Shown here: positions 55,232 through 64,000 of the stretch, in pieces | Position numbering within the stretch: position 1 is the stretch's first letter | How the letters are laid out: every line of letters starts with the position of its first letter | NCBI GenBank assembly: GCA_944325705.1 | Contig: CALVBB010000006.1 | Span: forward strand, 1 to 64,000 | Direction of reading: 5' to 3' | Length of the DNA stretch: 64,000 nt | Origin: Candidatus Gastranaerophilales bacterium | Lineage (GTDB): Bacteria > Cyanobacteriota > Vampirovibrionia > Gastranaerophilales > Gastranaerophilaceae | Made by a program: the position numbers and the translations under genes | The notes under the pieces: generated by a model | Told to the model about the DNA's origin: nothing | The model's input: only the letters and a program-made list of their open reading frames with translations | Database searches by the model: none

Positions 55232-55250
55232 CCAAACGGCTAACCCTTTT
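55221..55250. terminator. Bidirectional terminator between rsmD and the HU gene
   Basis: GGTTA and TAACC with further CC/GG pairing, flanked by A- and T-runs. Confidence 0.7.
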
Positions 55251-55270
55251 CAATGCTTTTTATCCAAAAA

Positions 55271-55543
55271 CTATTTAACGAGTTCTTTGAATTTTTTACC
55301 TGCTGAGAATGCAGGAACTGTTTTTGCAGAAATTTTTAATTCAGCACCTGTCTGAGGGTTGCGGCCTGTTCTAGCAGCTCTTTTTCTAGCTTCAAATGTT
55401 CCGAAACCAACCAGAGTAACTTTTTTACCTTTAGATACTGTTTTTTCAATTGTTTCTAAAATAGCTGCAACTACGTCAGCAGTAGCTTTTTGAGAAACTT
55501 TAGCTTTTTTTGATACTTCTTTTACCAATTCTTCTTTGTTCAT
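55271..55543 (-). CDS. hup: HU-family DNA-binding protein
   Basis: 90 residues from the ATG at 55543 (MNKEELVKEVSKKAKVSQKA), with AAGGAGG upstream. GFGTFEARKRAARTGRNPQT is the HU/IHF DNA-binding arm. HU is an abundant nucleoid protein that bends DNA. Confidence 0.95.
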   Translation of the reverse strand: MNKEELVKEVSKKAKVSQKATADVVAAILETIEKTVSKGKKVTLVGFGTFEARKRAARTGRNPQTGAELKISAKTVPAFSAGKKFKELVK

Positions 55544-55739
55544 TACGAACCTCCTTCTTCCTTTTGCAAACGGTACAGAAACCATTTCCGATTGCGTTCA
55601 TGTATTCGACAAAATTTATTATATCACGTTATTTGTTTTTGGCAATAGTGTTTCGGGGAATTTTTTTATAAATTTTGGTGAATATACAAGGATTTCGGGC
55701 AAAAAATAAGATATAACTGAATAAATTTGCATTTATTAC

Positions 55740-56618
55740 TTATACGGAAGTGTTATTAGCTTTTGCAAATTTTACATTTTTGTAGAAATACTGCAGTATT
55801 TGATAGGCATTGTAACCCTTTTTGGCAAGATTATTGGCGCCATGCTGCGACATGCCTATTCCATGGCCGTTCTTTTTGACATTGTCATCAAAGGATTTCA
55901 CTGAACGGATGTACGGAAGGTCAGTTCCGCCCCACGCCTGCCCGTTGCTGACTGTCTGCCCGCCTGCCGAGGCTGAATAAAATGCAGAAATTACTTTATA
56001 ATTATATGTTAAAACAAGTCCGCTTGTTTCATCAACTGCGGTATTGGTTTTGTAGGTTTCTGCTGACGCCCCGCCGTAGGCCTGATCCTCCGGAGTATCT
56101 TTTAAATCATACCCGAGGCTTCCCCGTTTGCCGAGATTTGCATAAGCGTAGCTGCGTGCAGCAATTGCCTGAGCCTTCAAGGCTTCCAGCTCCCAACCGG
56201 ACGGCATTTCTGACGGAACAACCCCTTTGAGGTAATCTTCCATATCTACTTCATTGATTACGGTAAGTTTTTTGTTTTTGTTTTGGATTATCAAATATCC
56301 GCGGTACCACTTGTTTTTGGCGCTGATGAAACCTCCTGCCGCTGGTTTGAGAACAATATTATCCGAGTAAATCTGGTAGAATTTGCCGTTAAGTTTTATT
56401 GCCATTGTGTTTTTGTAAGGGACAATTTCGTAGCCCTTCATTCCGTCAATTTTGCAGATAGTTTTGTTGGAATTTGCGTCAATAAGCGAGGTATCGTTTG
56501 ATGAACCTACTCCGATACGCTCAACTCCGGTCTGCAGCCCTATTTTTACTGCATAACAGGGATTTGATACCGTAAAACCCAATAGCAATAATATATAAAA
56601 CAGTATAATCTTTCTCAT
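55740..56618 (-). CDS. SpoIID/LytB domain protein, exported
   Basis: 292 residues. A signal peptide (MRKIILFYILLLLGFTVSNP) precedes the SpoIID domain: DMEDYLKGVVPSEMPSGWEL, EALKAQAIAARSYAYANLGK and HGIGMSQHGANNLAKKGYNA. SpoIID-type enzymes cut peptidoglycan glycan strands without stem peptides. No sporulation genes are here, so cell-wall remodelling is more likely. TATAAT lies 9 bases before the ATG. Confidence 0.88.
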   Translation of the reverse strand: MRKIILFYILLLLGFTVSNPCYAVKIGLQTGVERIGVGSSNDTSLIDANSNKTICKIDGMKGYEIVPYKNTMAIKLNGKFYQIYSDNIVLKPAAGGFISAKNKWYRGYLIIQNKNKKLTVINEVDMEDYLKGVVPSEMPSGWELEALKAQAIAARSYAYANLGKRGSLGYDLKDTPEDQAYGGASAETYKTNTAVDETSGLVLTYNYKVISAFYSASAGGQTVSNGQAWGGTDLPYIRSVKSFDDNVKKNGHGIGMSQHGANNLAKKGYNAYQILQYFYKNVKFAKANNTSV

Positions 56619-56655
56619 TATATTGTGATTATAACATATTTTCTAAAATTTTTAA

Positions 56656-57306
56656 TTAGGCTTTTTGATTGATTTTTGGAGATTTATATCCGAAAAGAGA
56701 GGTTACTTTTTCTGAATATTTTTCGCCTAACTTTTGACCAAAGGAGTAAGAGGCTATAGAGCCGCACACAAATGCTATTCCTTTAATTACAGCAGATGCG
56801 TTCGAGGCATTACCGGCTTTTAAAAGATATTTTGCAACGGATTTGAGCGGTTTTGTATTTTCCATTTTCTGTGCAACTTTTGTAATATTTTCAGGGTTAA
56901 TGAGTTTGCCCATCTCAGCTTTCATCAGACCTTCACCCGCAAACATACCTGCCAGAGCGCCTGTTTCAGTAACAATTGCATTGGGTTTGTCATCAGAAAG
57001 TCCTACTTTGACAACGCTTGAGGCACAGATGAGCGGGTTTACGTTTTTTGTAGCCCATTTAACAGCTTTGCCTGTGTAGTCAAGAATTTTGCTTTTTTCT
57101 GCGCATTTATTATAAAAATTTATTGCATCAGCGGTTCTTTTTCCCACTGTGCCATCATATTTTGAAACAGCTTCCGCTATCTTTGCACCCTGTGCAAAAG
57201 CAACGGTGCCTCTTGCTTTTTCACCGTTTTCAACTTTTTGTATATTCCTCCAGCAAAAAATTCCGCTTGGAACACATACTTCTAGTAATGGTGCTGATAT
57301 ACCCAT
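56656..57306 (-). CDS. Hypothetical protein, 216 aa
   Basis: Not recognised. Ala/Lys-rich helical protein with two mildly hydrophobic Gly/Ala segments (AIVTETGALAGMFAGEGLMK; ASAVIKGIAFVCGSIASYSF), possibly membrane-associated. AAAAGGC precedes the ATG. Upstream of it the intergenic region is very AT-rich. Confidence 0.55.
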   Translation of the reverse strand: MGISAPLLEVCVPSGIFCWRNIQKVENGEKARGTVAFAQGAKIAEAVSKYDGTVGKRTADAINFYNKCAEKSKILDYTGKAVKWATKNVNPLICASSVVKVGLSDDKPNAIVTETGALAGMFAGEGLMKAEMGKLINPENITKVAQKMENTKPLKSVAKYLLKAGNASNASAVIKGIAFVCGSIASYSFGQKLGEKYSEKVTSLFGYKSPKINQKA

Positions 57307-57482
57307 AACATGCCTTTTCTAACACTACCTTACATGTATATAAAGTATTTTGTTTAATCAAAATTGCGTAAGAAGAATTTTTTATTTACATTTTTTACAC
57401 AAAAATATTTTTCCTAATTGATATGTTTAAATAAATAATTTCAGAAATAGACATACAGCCTTCTCCATGTTAATATAAACTT

Positions 57483-58772
57483 ATGATAGACAGATATGCA
57501 CGCGAAGAAATGAAAAAAATCTGGGAATTAAATTCCAAATTCGATTACTACTTAAAGGTAGAAATTGCTGTTTGCGAGGCTTACGCAAAAACAGGAAAAT
57601 TCCCGAAAAAAGATATTGAAGAATTAAAGAAAAAAGCTTCTTTCAGCGTTGAAAGGATTGACGAAATCGAGGCGGAAGTCCGGCATGATGTAATTGCGTT
57701 TTTGACCTGCGTAAACGAAAGCCTCGGGGATTTAGCAAAATATATGCACGTAGGGATGACAAGTTCTGACGTGATTGATACTGCTTTTGCGCTCCAAATT
57801 CAGGACAGCGGCAAAATCATACTTAAAGACTTGGAAGATACAGTAAAATCTTTAAAAGAGCTTGCAAATAAACACAGAAATACCGTTTGTATAGGACGTT
57901 CTCATGGCGTGCATGCCGAAGTTATGACATTCGGCGTAAAGATTTGTTCGTGGGTGGATATTCTTGAACGACAGCAGGAAAACTTCAGACACGCCTTGGA
58001 ACAGATACGTGTAGGACAAATTTCAGGGCCTGTCGGAACTTACAGCAATATTTCTCCAAAAATTGAGGAGATTACCTGCAAAAATCTTGGGCTTAAGCCT
58101 GCAAGGATTTCCACACAGATTATTGCAAGGGATTACCACGCATACTTTATGCAGTCGCTTGCGCTTATTGCAAGTGTGATTGAGCAGTTTGCTACGGAAA
58201 TTCGTCATCTGCAGAGGACAGAAGTTCTTGAGGTTGAGGAGGGGTTCGGTAAAAACCAGAAGGGCTCTTCCGCTATGCCTCACAAGAAAAATCCGGTTTT
58301 GAGCGAAAATTTGTGCGGGCTTGCAAGAGTTGTCAGAGCAAACTCGCTTGTTGCGCTTGAAAATATTCCGCTCTGGCATGAAAGAGACATTTCGCACAGT
58401 TCGGCGGAAAGAATAATTTTTCCGGATAGTCTTACACTGATTGATTTTATGCTCAATCGTTTCAGGGGCGTTGTAGAAAACCTCGTCGTGCATGAAAAAA
58501 ATATGCTTAAAAATACCGAAAAATTCGGCGGGATAGTTTTTTCGCAAAAGGTTCTGCTTGAACTTGTTGAAAAGGGTTTAACAAGGGAGGAAGCCTACAG
58601 AATTGTGCAGCGAAACGCTCTTGACGCATTTGAAAACGACGGCGACTTCAAAGCGAATCTTTTGAAAGATGCTGATGTCACCGCACGTTTAACAAATGAT
58701 GAACTAGAAAAGATTTTTGATAAAAACGCTTTTCTGGAAAACATAAATACTATTTACAAAAGAATACTGTAA
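57483..58772 (+). CDS. purB: Adenylosuccinate lyase
   Basis: 429 residues. TSSDVIDTAFALQIQD, GRSHGVHAEVMTFGVK and GSSAMPHKKNPVLSENLCGL (with the mobile catalytic Ser) mark the fumarase/aspartase superfamily; the purB form is clear. It acts twice in purine synthesis. TAATAT (57471-57476) ends 6 bases before the ATG. Confidence 0.94.
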   Translation: MIDRYAREEMKKIWELNSKFDYYLKVEIAVCEAYAKTGKFPKKDIEELKKKASFSVERIDEIEAEVRHDVIAFLTCVNESLGDLAKYMHVGMTSSDVIDTAFALQIQDSGKIILKDLEDTVKSLKELANKHRNTVCIGRSHGVHAEVMTFGVKICSWVDILERQQENFRHALEQIRVGQISGPVGTYSNISPKIEEITCKNLGLKPARISTQIIARDYHAYFMQSLALIASVIEQFATEIRHLQRTEVLEVEEGFGKNQKGSSAMPHKKNPVLSENLCGLARVVRANSLVALENIPLWHERDISHSSAERIIFPDSLTLIDFMLNRFRGVVENLVVHEKNMLKNTEKFGGIVFSQKVLLELVEKGLTREEAYRIVQRNALDAFENDGDFKANLLKDADVTARLTNDELEKIFDKNAFLENINTIYKRIL

Positions 58773-58825
58773 TTGAAATCCGGTAATAGTGGAACGTCTG
58801 TTTATTCCAAGCGGCAGGGTTCAGG

Positions 58826-59641
58826 TTATTTTTTCTCAATATAAATAAACGATTTTAGTTTTCTGCCTGCCCCGTCGCCTTTTTGTGAAATCACGGATAT
58901 TTCGTCTTTGTAATCAAACGAGGTGGAACTTCCTCCGTCAAGCCCCATTGCACGCTCAAATCCAAGTTTTTTGCAAAGCCCCTGCACCTCATATAAATCC
59001 ATCGGGTTGTCGTCGGTAATGATAAGGATATGCAGTTCGCCGTCTTTCAGCCCCAGAACGGTTCTGGATGTTTTGTGCAGAACTGATGAGGATTCTCTCA
59101 CAACTTTATCTCCGTCTTTAACCACAAACAGTTCTTCCTCAAGCCTTAACTCCGGAAGGATTAGAGGGCCGCCCTGCACTGCCTCTTTTACATAACATTC
59201 AAAGTCCTCTTTTGTTTTGTGCGGAACTATTGCGTATTTAAGTTTCCCGTAGCAGTCAACTACTCTAAACTCTGTACGGTTAAGGATTTTATTGAGATTT
59301 TTGTTTAAAAACGGGTTCGCCAGAAGATTTTCATTAAGTATGGGATCTTCGGTTGTCTGTCCGTCCATTACTACGTATGAAATGGTTTTTCCGTTCACGG
59401 GATCAAAAAATCCTGCGTTAACTGTCAACAGTGCCTGTGATGACTTGTGAAATTCTTTATTTGTCACAAGTTCATCTGACGAGTAGACTTTTATCCTCTT
59501 TTTTATTTTTTCACCTTTTAATACAATATGATAAATCCCGTTTTCGTAATTTATATCAACGCCGCTGTCTTTTTTCCCTTTTGCATAACCGGTACCAGCA
59601 CAAAGGCAGAGGCAGACAAATAACCAGAATAATTTTTTCAT
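58826..59641 (-). CDS. Phosphodiester glycosidase (NAGPA) family protein, exported
   Basis: 271 residues from the ATG at 59641 (MKKLFWLFVCLCLCAGTGYA), with AAAGGAT upstream. LTVNAGFFDPVNGKTISYVV and AMGLDGGSSTSFDYKDEISV are the typical motifs. Members hydrolyse sugar phosphodiesters or exopolysaccharide ends. The ATG overlaps the lptF-like stop (TAATG), so it is coupled to the LPS export genes, hinting at envelope glycan work. Confidence 0.82.
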   Translation of the reverse strand: MKKLFWLFVCLCLCAGTGYAKGKKDSGVDINYENGIYHIVLKGEKIKKRIKVYSSDELVTNKEFHKSSQALLTVNAGFFDPVNGKTISYVVMDGQTTEDPILNENLLANPFLNKNLNKILNRTEFRVVDCYGKLKYAIVPHKTKEDFECYVKEAVQGGPLILPELRLEEELFVVKDGDKVVRESSSVLHKTSRTVLGLKDGELHILIITDDNPMDLYEVQGLCKKLGFERAMGLDGGSSTSFDYKDEISVISQKGDGAGRKLKSFIYIEKK

Positions 59642-60753
59642 TATAAATCCTTTGACTTGTAGAACCCTATAATTGCACACAAAAATGCCACAGGCGGGAA
59701 TATTGCTGTCACAAGCGGAGGAAGCACTCCCTTTTCTGCCAGTAAATCAAAGAACGGCAGAGTTATATAATATACAAAAATACACCCTATTGCAATTGTG
59801 AACCCTACCAGTCTTTGTTCTCTCGGCTTGCTGAACCCTAAGAGTGTTCCCATAATCGCCAGCAGAACGCAAACAAACGGATGGAAAAATCTCTGCAGGT
59901 ACTTGTTCAGCATGTATCTGTATTCTTCATCCAGTTTTTCTTTCTTTAAAAGTTTTATGTAATTTTTCAGATCGTGATTTGTAATTTCACGTTCCTTCTT
60001 TGTTGAATATGTCATAAGCGTGTAAGCATTTTTTGCATCTTCGCCTTTTAGAATATCCATTTCTTTAATATGTTCTATATCAGTGAAAATTCCGTCATTT
60101 GATATTTTGTACTGCGTAATATCCTCAAGCTTCCATCTGTCGCCGAGGTAAGTACCTTTCTGCGCTGAATAAATATTGGAAAGCTGGTGTACATCCGTAT
60201 AATATTTATTAGAAAAGTCAAGAATTATAAGATTGTGCATAACGTTGTCGCGGTAGCCTGAAATTATTACGGCAAGAAGCGGGACATCATTTTTATCTTT
60301 CTGGGTATAAATATACTGCGTTGTCGGATGAGAATCTCTTATTGCATTTAATTTTTGAATCGACATTGGTATAAGCTTGTCGCCTGTGAAGAAGCAAAGC
60401 CAGGTGACAATTAAACTTAACACAAAAACCGGCGCCAGAATTCTTCTGAAAGAAAGGCCGACAGCACGAAAAATTGTCAATTCAGAATCCTTGCTCAGTT
60501 TATCAAAAGTAAATAAAGTTCCGAGAAGCAACCCGACAGGAAAAGCTTTCCCGAGAATTTTCGGCAGCTCATAAAACAGTACAAGGACAGCCGTTTTTGC
60601 GGTATATTCTCCCTCAAGTGTTCGTTTAATTGTATTCAGGAGCATCTCCGGCGCAATCCATACAACCGTAAACAGGAGAATTGCCACAAAAGAGGTTATC
60701 AAAACCTGACTGAAAATATATCTGTCATATATTGAAACCCGTGGAAATCTCAT
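59641..60753 (-). CDS. LptF/LptG family LPS export permease
   Basis: 370 residues. Three hydrophobic segments before and three after a beta-rich periplasmic domain, starting RVSIYDRYIFSQVLITSFVA and LLLGTLFTFDKLSKDSELTI, as in YjgP/YjgQ. LptF and LptG form the permease that LptB drives to extract LPS from the inner membrane. Only one copy is here, overlapping the lptB stop by one base. Confidence 0.88.
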   Translation of the reverse strand: MRFPRVSIYDRYIFSQVLITSFVAILLFTVVWIAPEMLLNTIKRTLEGEYTAKTAVLVLFYELPKILGKAFPVGLLLGTLFTFDKLSKDSELTIFRAVGLSFRRILAPVFVLSLIVTWLCFFTGDKLIPMSIQKLNAIRDSHPTTQYIYTQKDKNDVPLLAVIISGYRDNVMHNLIILDFSNKYYTDVHQLSNIYSAQKGTYLGDRWKLEDITQYKISNDGIFTDIEHIKEMDILKGEDAKNAYTLMTYSTKKEREITNHDLKNYIKLLKKEKLDEEYRYMLNKYLQRFFHPFVCVLLAIMGTLLGFSKPREQRLVGFTIAIGCIFVYYITLPFFDLLAEKGVLPPLVTAIFPPVAFLCAIIGFYKSKDL

Positions 60754-61478
60754 TACAGCGCAAAATCCTTTCCTAAGTAAAATTCTTTTGCAACCGGATC
60801 CACGGCAACTTCTTTACTGTTGCCCTGAATTTTGATTTTCCCGTCAAAAATTACATAAGCTCGGTCTGTAATTGACAGTGTCGCTTTCGGGTTGTGGTCT
60901 GTGATAAGAACTCCGAGGCCTTTTTCTTCCGAAATTTTTCTGATATTGTCCTTAATATCACCTATCGCAATCGGGTCAATGCCCGCGAAAGGTTCGTCCA
61001 GAAGCATAAAATCAGGGCTTGCTGCAAGCGCTCTTGCAATTTCAACCCTTCGTCTTTCTCCGCCTGAGAGTGCTACTGCTGGATAAGAACGGAGTCTAAG
61101 CACTCCGAATTCTGTCAAAAGTTCTTCAAGCTTCCGTTTTTTCTCGTTAACGGTAAGTTTGTCGTTCATTTCAAGAACAAGTTTAATATTATCTTCCACG
61201 CTTAGTTTTCTGAAAATTGAGGCTTCCTGCGGAAGGTAGCCTATGCCGCGTTTTGCCCTTTCATTCATCGGCATAGCTGAAATATCCTCATTATCAAGAT
61301 AAATATGCCCCTTGTTTGGCTTAACAAGTCCTACAACCATATAGAAAGTTGTGGTTTTGCCGGCTCCGTTCGGCCCTAAAAGACAGACGACTTCCCCTTT
61401 ATTTACATAAAAAGAAACATCATTTACAACGCTTCTATCGCCGTAGATTTTAATAAGATTTTTAGCCTCAATTCTCAT
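60753..61478 (-). CDS. lptB: LPS export ABC ATPase LptB
   Basis: 241 residues from the ATG at 61478 (MRIEAKNLIKIYGDRSVVND), with GGGGAAG upstream. LLGPNGAGKTTTFYMV, ALSGGERRRVEIARALA, FMLLDEPFAGIDP and LITDHN define the ATPase; the FAGIDPIA context is typical of LptB. First gene of lptB-lptF-glycosidase. Confidence 0.92.
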   Translation of the reverse strand: MRIEAKNLIKIYGDRSVVNDVSFYVNKGEVVCLLGPNGAGKTTTFYMVVGLVKPNKGHIYLDNEDISAMPMNERAKRGIGYLPQEASIFRKLSVEDNIKLVLEMNDKLTVNEKKRKLEELLTEFGVLRLRSYPAVALSGGERRRVEIARALAASPDFMLLDEPFAGIDPIAIGDIKDNIRKISEEKGLGVLITDHNPKATLSITDRAYVIFDGKIKIQGNSKEVAVDPVAKEFYLGKDFAL

Positions 61479-61696
61479 TGCTTCCCCTTTATTCTTAATG
61501 AATATCTTATAGAGAAAATAAATATATTGCAAGTAACAGGTATTGCTGCGAATGTTTTTCCGGCGTATGTTATATTATTAAGATATGTAAAAGATATATT
61601 AAAGATATGTTATATATAGAACTTGTTGTGGCATACATGTAGTATAACCATTTTCTTTATTTTCTCCTACACACTAACCTTTTACAAATTGAGATA

Positions 61697-61720
61697 AGCC
61701 GTTCGCAAGACGGCTATTTT
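61697..61720 (+). terminator. Plus-strand terminator
   Basis: AGCCGT-TCGCAAG-ACGGCT followed by ATTTTT. The upstream 180 bases hold no ORF; a TATAAC at about 61650 could start a short RNA ended here, but this is weak. Confidence 0.6.
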
Positions 61721-61726
61721 TCTATG

Positions 61727-61755
61727 TTGAAATATTTCAAAAGATAGTTTATAAT
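61727..61755 (+). promoter_or_regulatory. Promoter of module D
   Basis: TTGAAA (61727-61732), 17-base spacer, TATAAT (61750-61755), upstream of hairpin element 8. Confidence 0.78.
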
Positions 61756-61793
61756 AAAAAAGACATCAGAAAATATTCTAGAACAATTCAAAA

Positions 61794-61863
61794 TAAATAA
61801 AAAACTATTTTCGGACACGCTCCCGCGCAGCTTCTGTAATCGCCTGGAAAAGTTTTTTATTTA
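61794..61863 (+). repeat. Hairpin element 8 (module D)
   Basis: TAAATAAAAAACT (61794-61806) pairs with AGTTTTTTATTTA (61851-61863). The loop CGGACACGCTCCCGCGCAGC then TTCTGTAATCGCCTGG is a diverged core. The leader ORF starts 43 bases later. Confidence 0.8.
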
Positions 61864-61906
61864 ATATAAAAAAAGAGAAACGGAATAATAAAAAGGAGAC
61901 TAAACA

Positions 61907-61954
61907 ATGGGAAACGCAGTAATATCAAGAAAAAACGGGGGGGGGGGCAAGTAG
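61907..61954 (+). CDS. Module D leader ORF with poly-G tract (15 codons as written)
   Basis: AAAGGAGACTAAACAATG start; reads MGNAVISRKNGGGGK then stop. With 10 or 13 G it would continue ASSLSSIQRFLKFKKQSI as in module A. Confidence 0.5.
   Translation: MGNAVISRKNGGGGK
61937..61947 (+). repeat. Homopolymeric G11 tract, module D
   Basis: Eleven G followed by CAAGTAGTTTAAGCTCC; from here on, the sequence is nearly identical to module A through the pilin start. Confidence 0.85.
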
Positions 61955-61985
61955 TTTAAGCTCCATACAAAGGTTTTTAAAGTTT

Positions 61986-62019
61986 AAAAAGCAGTCAATA
62001 TAATATTGGCTGCTTTTTT
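61986..62019 (+). terminator. Terminator ending the module D leader
   Basis: The same AAGCAGTCAATA/TATTGGCTGCTT stem and T-run as at 5273-5306. Confidence 0.85.
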
Positions 62020-62053
62020 GCGTGTATATAAATAATAAACAATAATTTATAGA

Positions 62054-62082
62054 TTGAAAAAATATAAGTTATAAGATATAAT
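62054..62082 (+). promoter_or_regulatory. Promoter of pilin D
   Basis: TTGAAA (62054-62059), 17-base spacer, TATAAT (62077-62082), followed by AAAGGAG and the ATG at 62109. Confidence 0.78.
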
Positions 62083-62108
62083 AATATAAAGAAAGGAGTA
62101 AATCAATA

Positions 62109-62846
62109 ATGAAGAAAGCATTCACACTGGCGGAAGTTCTTATTACACTTGGAATCATCGGTGTTGTTGCCGCAATGACGCTGCCGTCGTTGACTACAAA
62201 GATTCAGGATAGAGAACTTGTCACAAGAGCCAAAAAAACAGTATCAAATATTCAAAATGCAGCTCTGCTTGCACAGAAAGATCTCGGGGTTGTCGGAGAT
62301 AACAGTGTTCTTTTTGACCCGTCAAAAACTTCTATTGGAGTTGCGCAGAACTTTGTCAAATATTTTAATGGTGCTAAGCTCTGTACCAGCAAAACACAAA
62401 AAGGCTGTGAAAAATATTATTATAAATTAAAATACGCATACCCGTATACTGATGGTGAGGGAACAAATGCCGGTGTGGATGCTAATACTCCTAAAATAAT
62501 TCTCAGCGACGGTGCTATTCTTCAAATTAGTCAACAGCCAGCCTGTGACTTTTATCAAAATTCTTACGAAAAGGAACCGAACGGCGATTATAAACTTGAT
62601 GCAGACGGGAACAAAATTCCTACAGTTCTGCACAGGACATACTGCGCTATAATAAGAATTGATGCAAACGGGCTTAAGAACCCGAACCAGTTTGGTGCTG
62701 ATGCCTATGGTTTATATGTAAAACCTGATGCTATAGTGCCGGAACCATGGAATCCTACCGGGTATGAAAGTTTAAAAAGTATTCTCACAGGCAGCGGAAA
62801 ACTTAATTACCAGAATTATTCCATCGGCGAAAAATATAATTTTTAG
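62109..62846 (+). CDS. Type IV pilin-like protein (module D pilin)
   Basis: 245 residues. MKKAFTLAEVLITLGIIGVV is the prepilin signal, with Glu at mature position 5. The body has Cys pairs and IDANGLKNPNQFGADAYGLY; the end SLKSILTGSGKLNYQNYSIG matches pilin C and the module B fragment. Its first 80 or so bases and 160 bases upstream are almost the same as pilin A, after which the two genes share little. AAAGGAG precedes the ATG. Confidence 0.9.
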   Translation: MKKAFTLAEVLITLGIIGVVAAMTLPSLTTKIQDRELVTRAKKTVSNIQNAALLAQKDLGVVGDNSVLFDPSKTSIGVAQNFVKYFNGAKLCTSKTQKGCEKYYYKLKYAYPYTDGEGTNAGVDANTPKIILSDGAILQISQQPACDFYQNSYEKEPNGDYKLDADGNKIPTVLHRTYCAIIRIDANGLKNPNQFGADAYGLYVKPDAIVPEPWNPTGYESLKSILTGSGKLNYQNYSIGEKYNF

Positions 62847-63577
62847 TTAATCATATTTAATGAAGTATTCTTTTGTGAAAGTGATTTTAGTTTTTCTAAT
62901 CTTGCTTTCACAAAAGGTGCCTGATGGGAGTTAGGTTTTTTGATTAAGAATTTTCTGTAGTATCTCTGCGCATCAACTCTTCTGCCGAGTTTGTCAAAAC
63001 AGGTTGCAATTCCTAAATATGCGCGGTAGTAGTCAGGATTGAGCTTTATAATTTTGTTCAGAAGTATTGAGGCGTCTTTGTAGTTGCCGAGTTTCATAAG
63101 CAGTGTGGATTTGTGTTCGTAAGCTTTTATGAATTTCGGTGAATTTTCAATAAGTTTCTGATAAATCATAAGCGCCATATCGTATTCTTCGCAGAGTTCG
63201 TGGGAAATTCCAAGCTGCAGGATTGCGTCAGGGTTTTCAGGATTAATCTGGATTGCCTGAACAAAGTTTTTTATCGCGCCGCAGGGAATACCTTCCAGAA
63301 GATGGCAGACGCCAAGTTCATAAAAAGCTTCATAAAAATCAGGCTCAATCTCAGCGGCTTTTTCAAGATATTTTATTGCCTGTGCATACTTTTCAAGATG
63401 TTTGTAACAGATACCGAGCCCGAGATAAGAATTTGCATTGTTTCTTTCTATTAATATTGAATTCAAATAATGTGAAATAGCTTCTTTATGCAGATTTTCC
63501 AGACGGAGTTTGTCTGCTTTTCTGCAAAATGAAGCCGCTGTTTTTTTGCTGCTTTTCTGTGTCGATTCCGGACTCAA
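62843..63577 (-). CDS. TPR-repeat protein
   Basis: About 244 residues from the TTG at 63577, chosen for AAAGAGGT just upstream (the frame is open to 63634). Six or so TPR units (AISHYLNSILIERNNANSYL; EAFYELGVCHLLEGIPCGAI). No signal peptide. It converges on pilin D with a 4-base overlap. Confidence 0.78.
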   Translation of the reverse strand: MSPESTQKSSKKTAASFCRKADKLRLENLHKEAISHYLNSILIERNNANSYLGLGICYKHLEKYAQAIKYLEKAAEIEPDFYEAFYELGVCHLLEGIPCGAIKNFVQAIQINPENPDAILQLGISHELCEEYDMALMIYQKLIENSPKFIKAYEHKSTLLMKLGNYKDASILLNKIIKLNPDYYRAYLGIATCFDKLGRRVDAQRYYRKFLIKKPNSHQAPFVKARLEKLKSLSQKNTSLNMIN

Positions 63578-63697
63578 TGCTACCTCTTTCTTATCAATAA
63601 CAATGATACTTTTTTTTGTCCGGCAGTAGAACAATCCAAGGATTTATTACATTCTCAATCGTTGGATTTATTATTTTTCTTGTGCTATAACTTTAAT

Positions 63698-64000
63698 ATG
63701 AGATGGCTTTTAATCTTAGTAATGATATTTTGCGGAACTGTAGTTCTTGCAGACAGCGGGGAAGTTTCTTTAGAGGGAGTGAAGCCTGAAAAGATTGAGC
63801 TTCCTAAATCTGATGTAAAGCTTAAAAGTTCTCTTGTTATGTCTGATGAACAGGTCGTGCAGGAGCTTGTTAATATCCAGAAAGAAAAAGATCTTCAGGA
63901 TATTGAAAACCTCTGGAAAGGTACGGTTGAAAACAATCAGGTAATAGAATTTACCCTTAAAAAACTGGCAAGTCCTGAAAGCCAGAGAAGGATACATGCG
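63698..64000 (+). CDS. Exported protein, 3' partial
   Basis: The frame starts ATG 63698 and is still open at the window end (101 codons). MRWLLILVMIFCGTVVLADS is a signal peptide, followed by a Lys/Glu-rich helical region (DEQVVQELVNIQKEKDLQDI). TATAAC ends 6 bases before the ATG, so it is probably leaderless. Family not recognised. Confidence 0.65.
   Translation, partial: MRWLLILVMIFCGTVVLADSGEVSLEGVKPEKIELPKSDVKLKSSLVMSDEQVVQELVNIQKEKDLQDIENLWKGTVENNQVIEFTLKKLASPESQRRIHA

Overview
The window looks like a piece of chromosome from a low-GC, Gram-negative gut bacterium of the Vampirovibrionia/Gastranaerophilales (Melainabacteria) type. This is an inference from five things: several pilin-like genes starting KKAFTLAEVLITLGIIG; lipid A and LPS-transport genes (lpxC, lpxD, fabZ, heptose adenylyltransferase, lptB, lptF/G-like); the MEP isoprenoid pathway (dxr, ispE); a plant-type glutamate-cysteine ligase; and several proteins I cannot assign to any family. 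No rRNA, tRNA, CRISPR array, transposase or phage-integrase gene was seen.

Layout. 0-7.5 kb: a partial pilin, an aldolase-like enzyme, clpB, then pilin module A with its pilin, a glycosyltransferase and hpf. 8-12.4 kb: a 2-hydroxyacid dehydrogenase, a DUF4127 protein, mntP and an orphan oppD/dppD-type ATPase. 12.6-25 kb: an Asp-rich LysM-like protein, ispE-rsmA, gshA, mnmE, two TPR/unknown genes, a GGDEF protein, rimI-bioY. 25-33.4 kb: gatA, a decayed HepT/MntA pair, an MFS pump, an XRE regulator beside a frameshifted pilin, dnaK, then module B followed by only the 3' end of a pilin. 33.4-46 kb: a large unknown protein, fabZ-lpxC-lpxD-rfaE2, asd, dapB, a PC4-like protein, priA carrying an internal nuclease cassette, a pilin with a divergent XRE regulator, and dxr. 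46-64 kb: module C with its pilin, a SIMPL protein, ligA, speB, fixC-fixX-like genes, rsmD, hup, a SpoIID protein, purB, a phosphodiester glycosidase with lptF/lptB, module D with its pilin, a TPR gene and a partial secreted protein.

The most interesting signal is a composite module found four times (about 4.8-5.3, 32.9-33.4, 45.9-46.3 and 61.7-62.1 kb). Three copies begin with a near-consensus sigma70-type promoter. Each then has a long hairpin whose loop is conserved (core CGGACACGCTCCCGCT...TATCGCCTCGAAAA) but whose two arms differ between copies while staying complementary. A Shine-Dalgarno-led tiny ORF follows 41-46 bases later and runs into a tract of 11-12 G, or in copy B into a canonical G-quadruplex motif. 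An invariant 17-base tag comes next, and then a pilin gene or pilin fragment. This resembles in outline the gonococcal pilE arrangement (G4 plus promoter upstream of pilin, with truncated silent copies), but it may instead be a phase-variable leader. In copy C the frame leaving the G-tract is open all the way into the pilin.

Two other themes recur. At least 15 genes have a -10 box ending 6-7 bases before the start codon, which predicts leaderless mRNAs. Repeats have also been built into coding sequence: a DUF559-like nuclease flanked by 25-bp inverted repeats sits in frame inside PriA, and repeats form the N-terminal extensions of PriA and pilin C.
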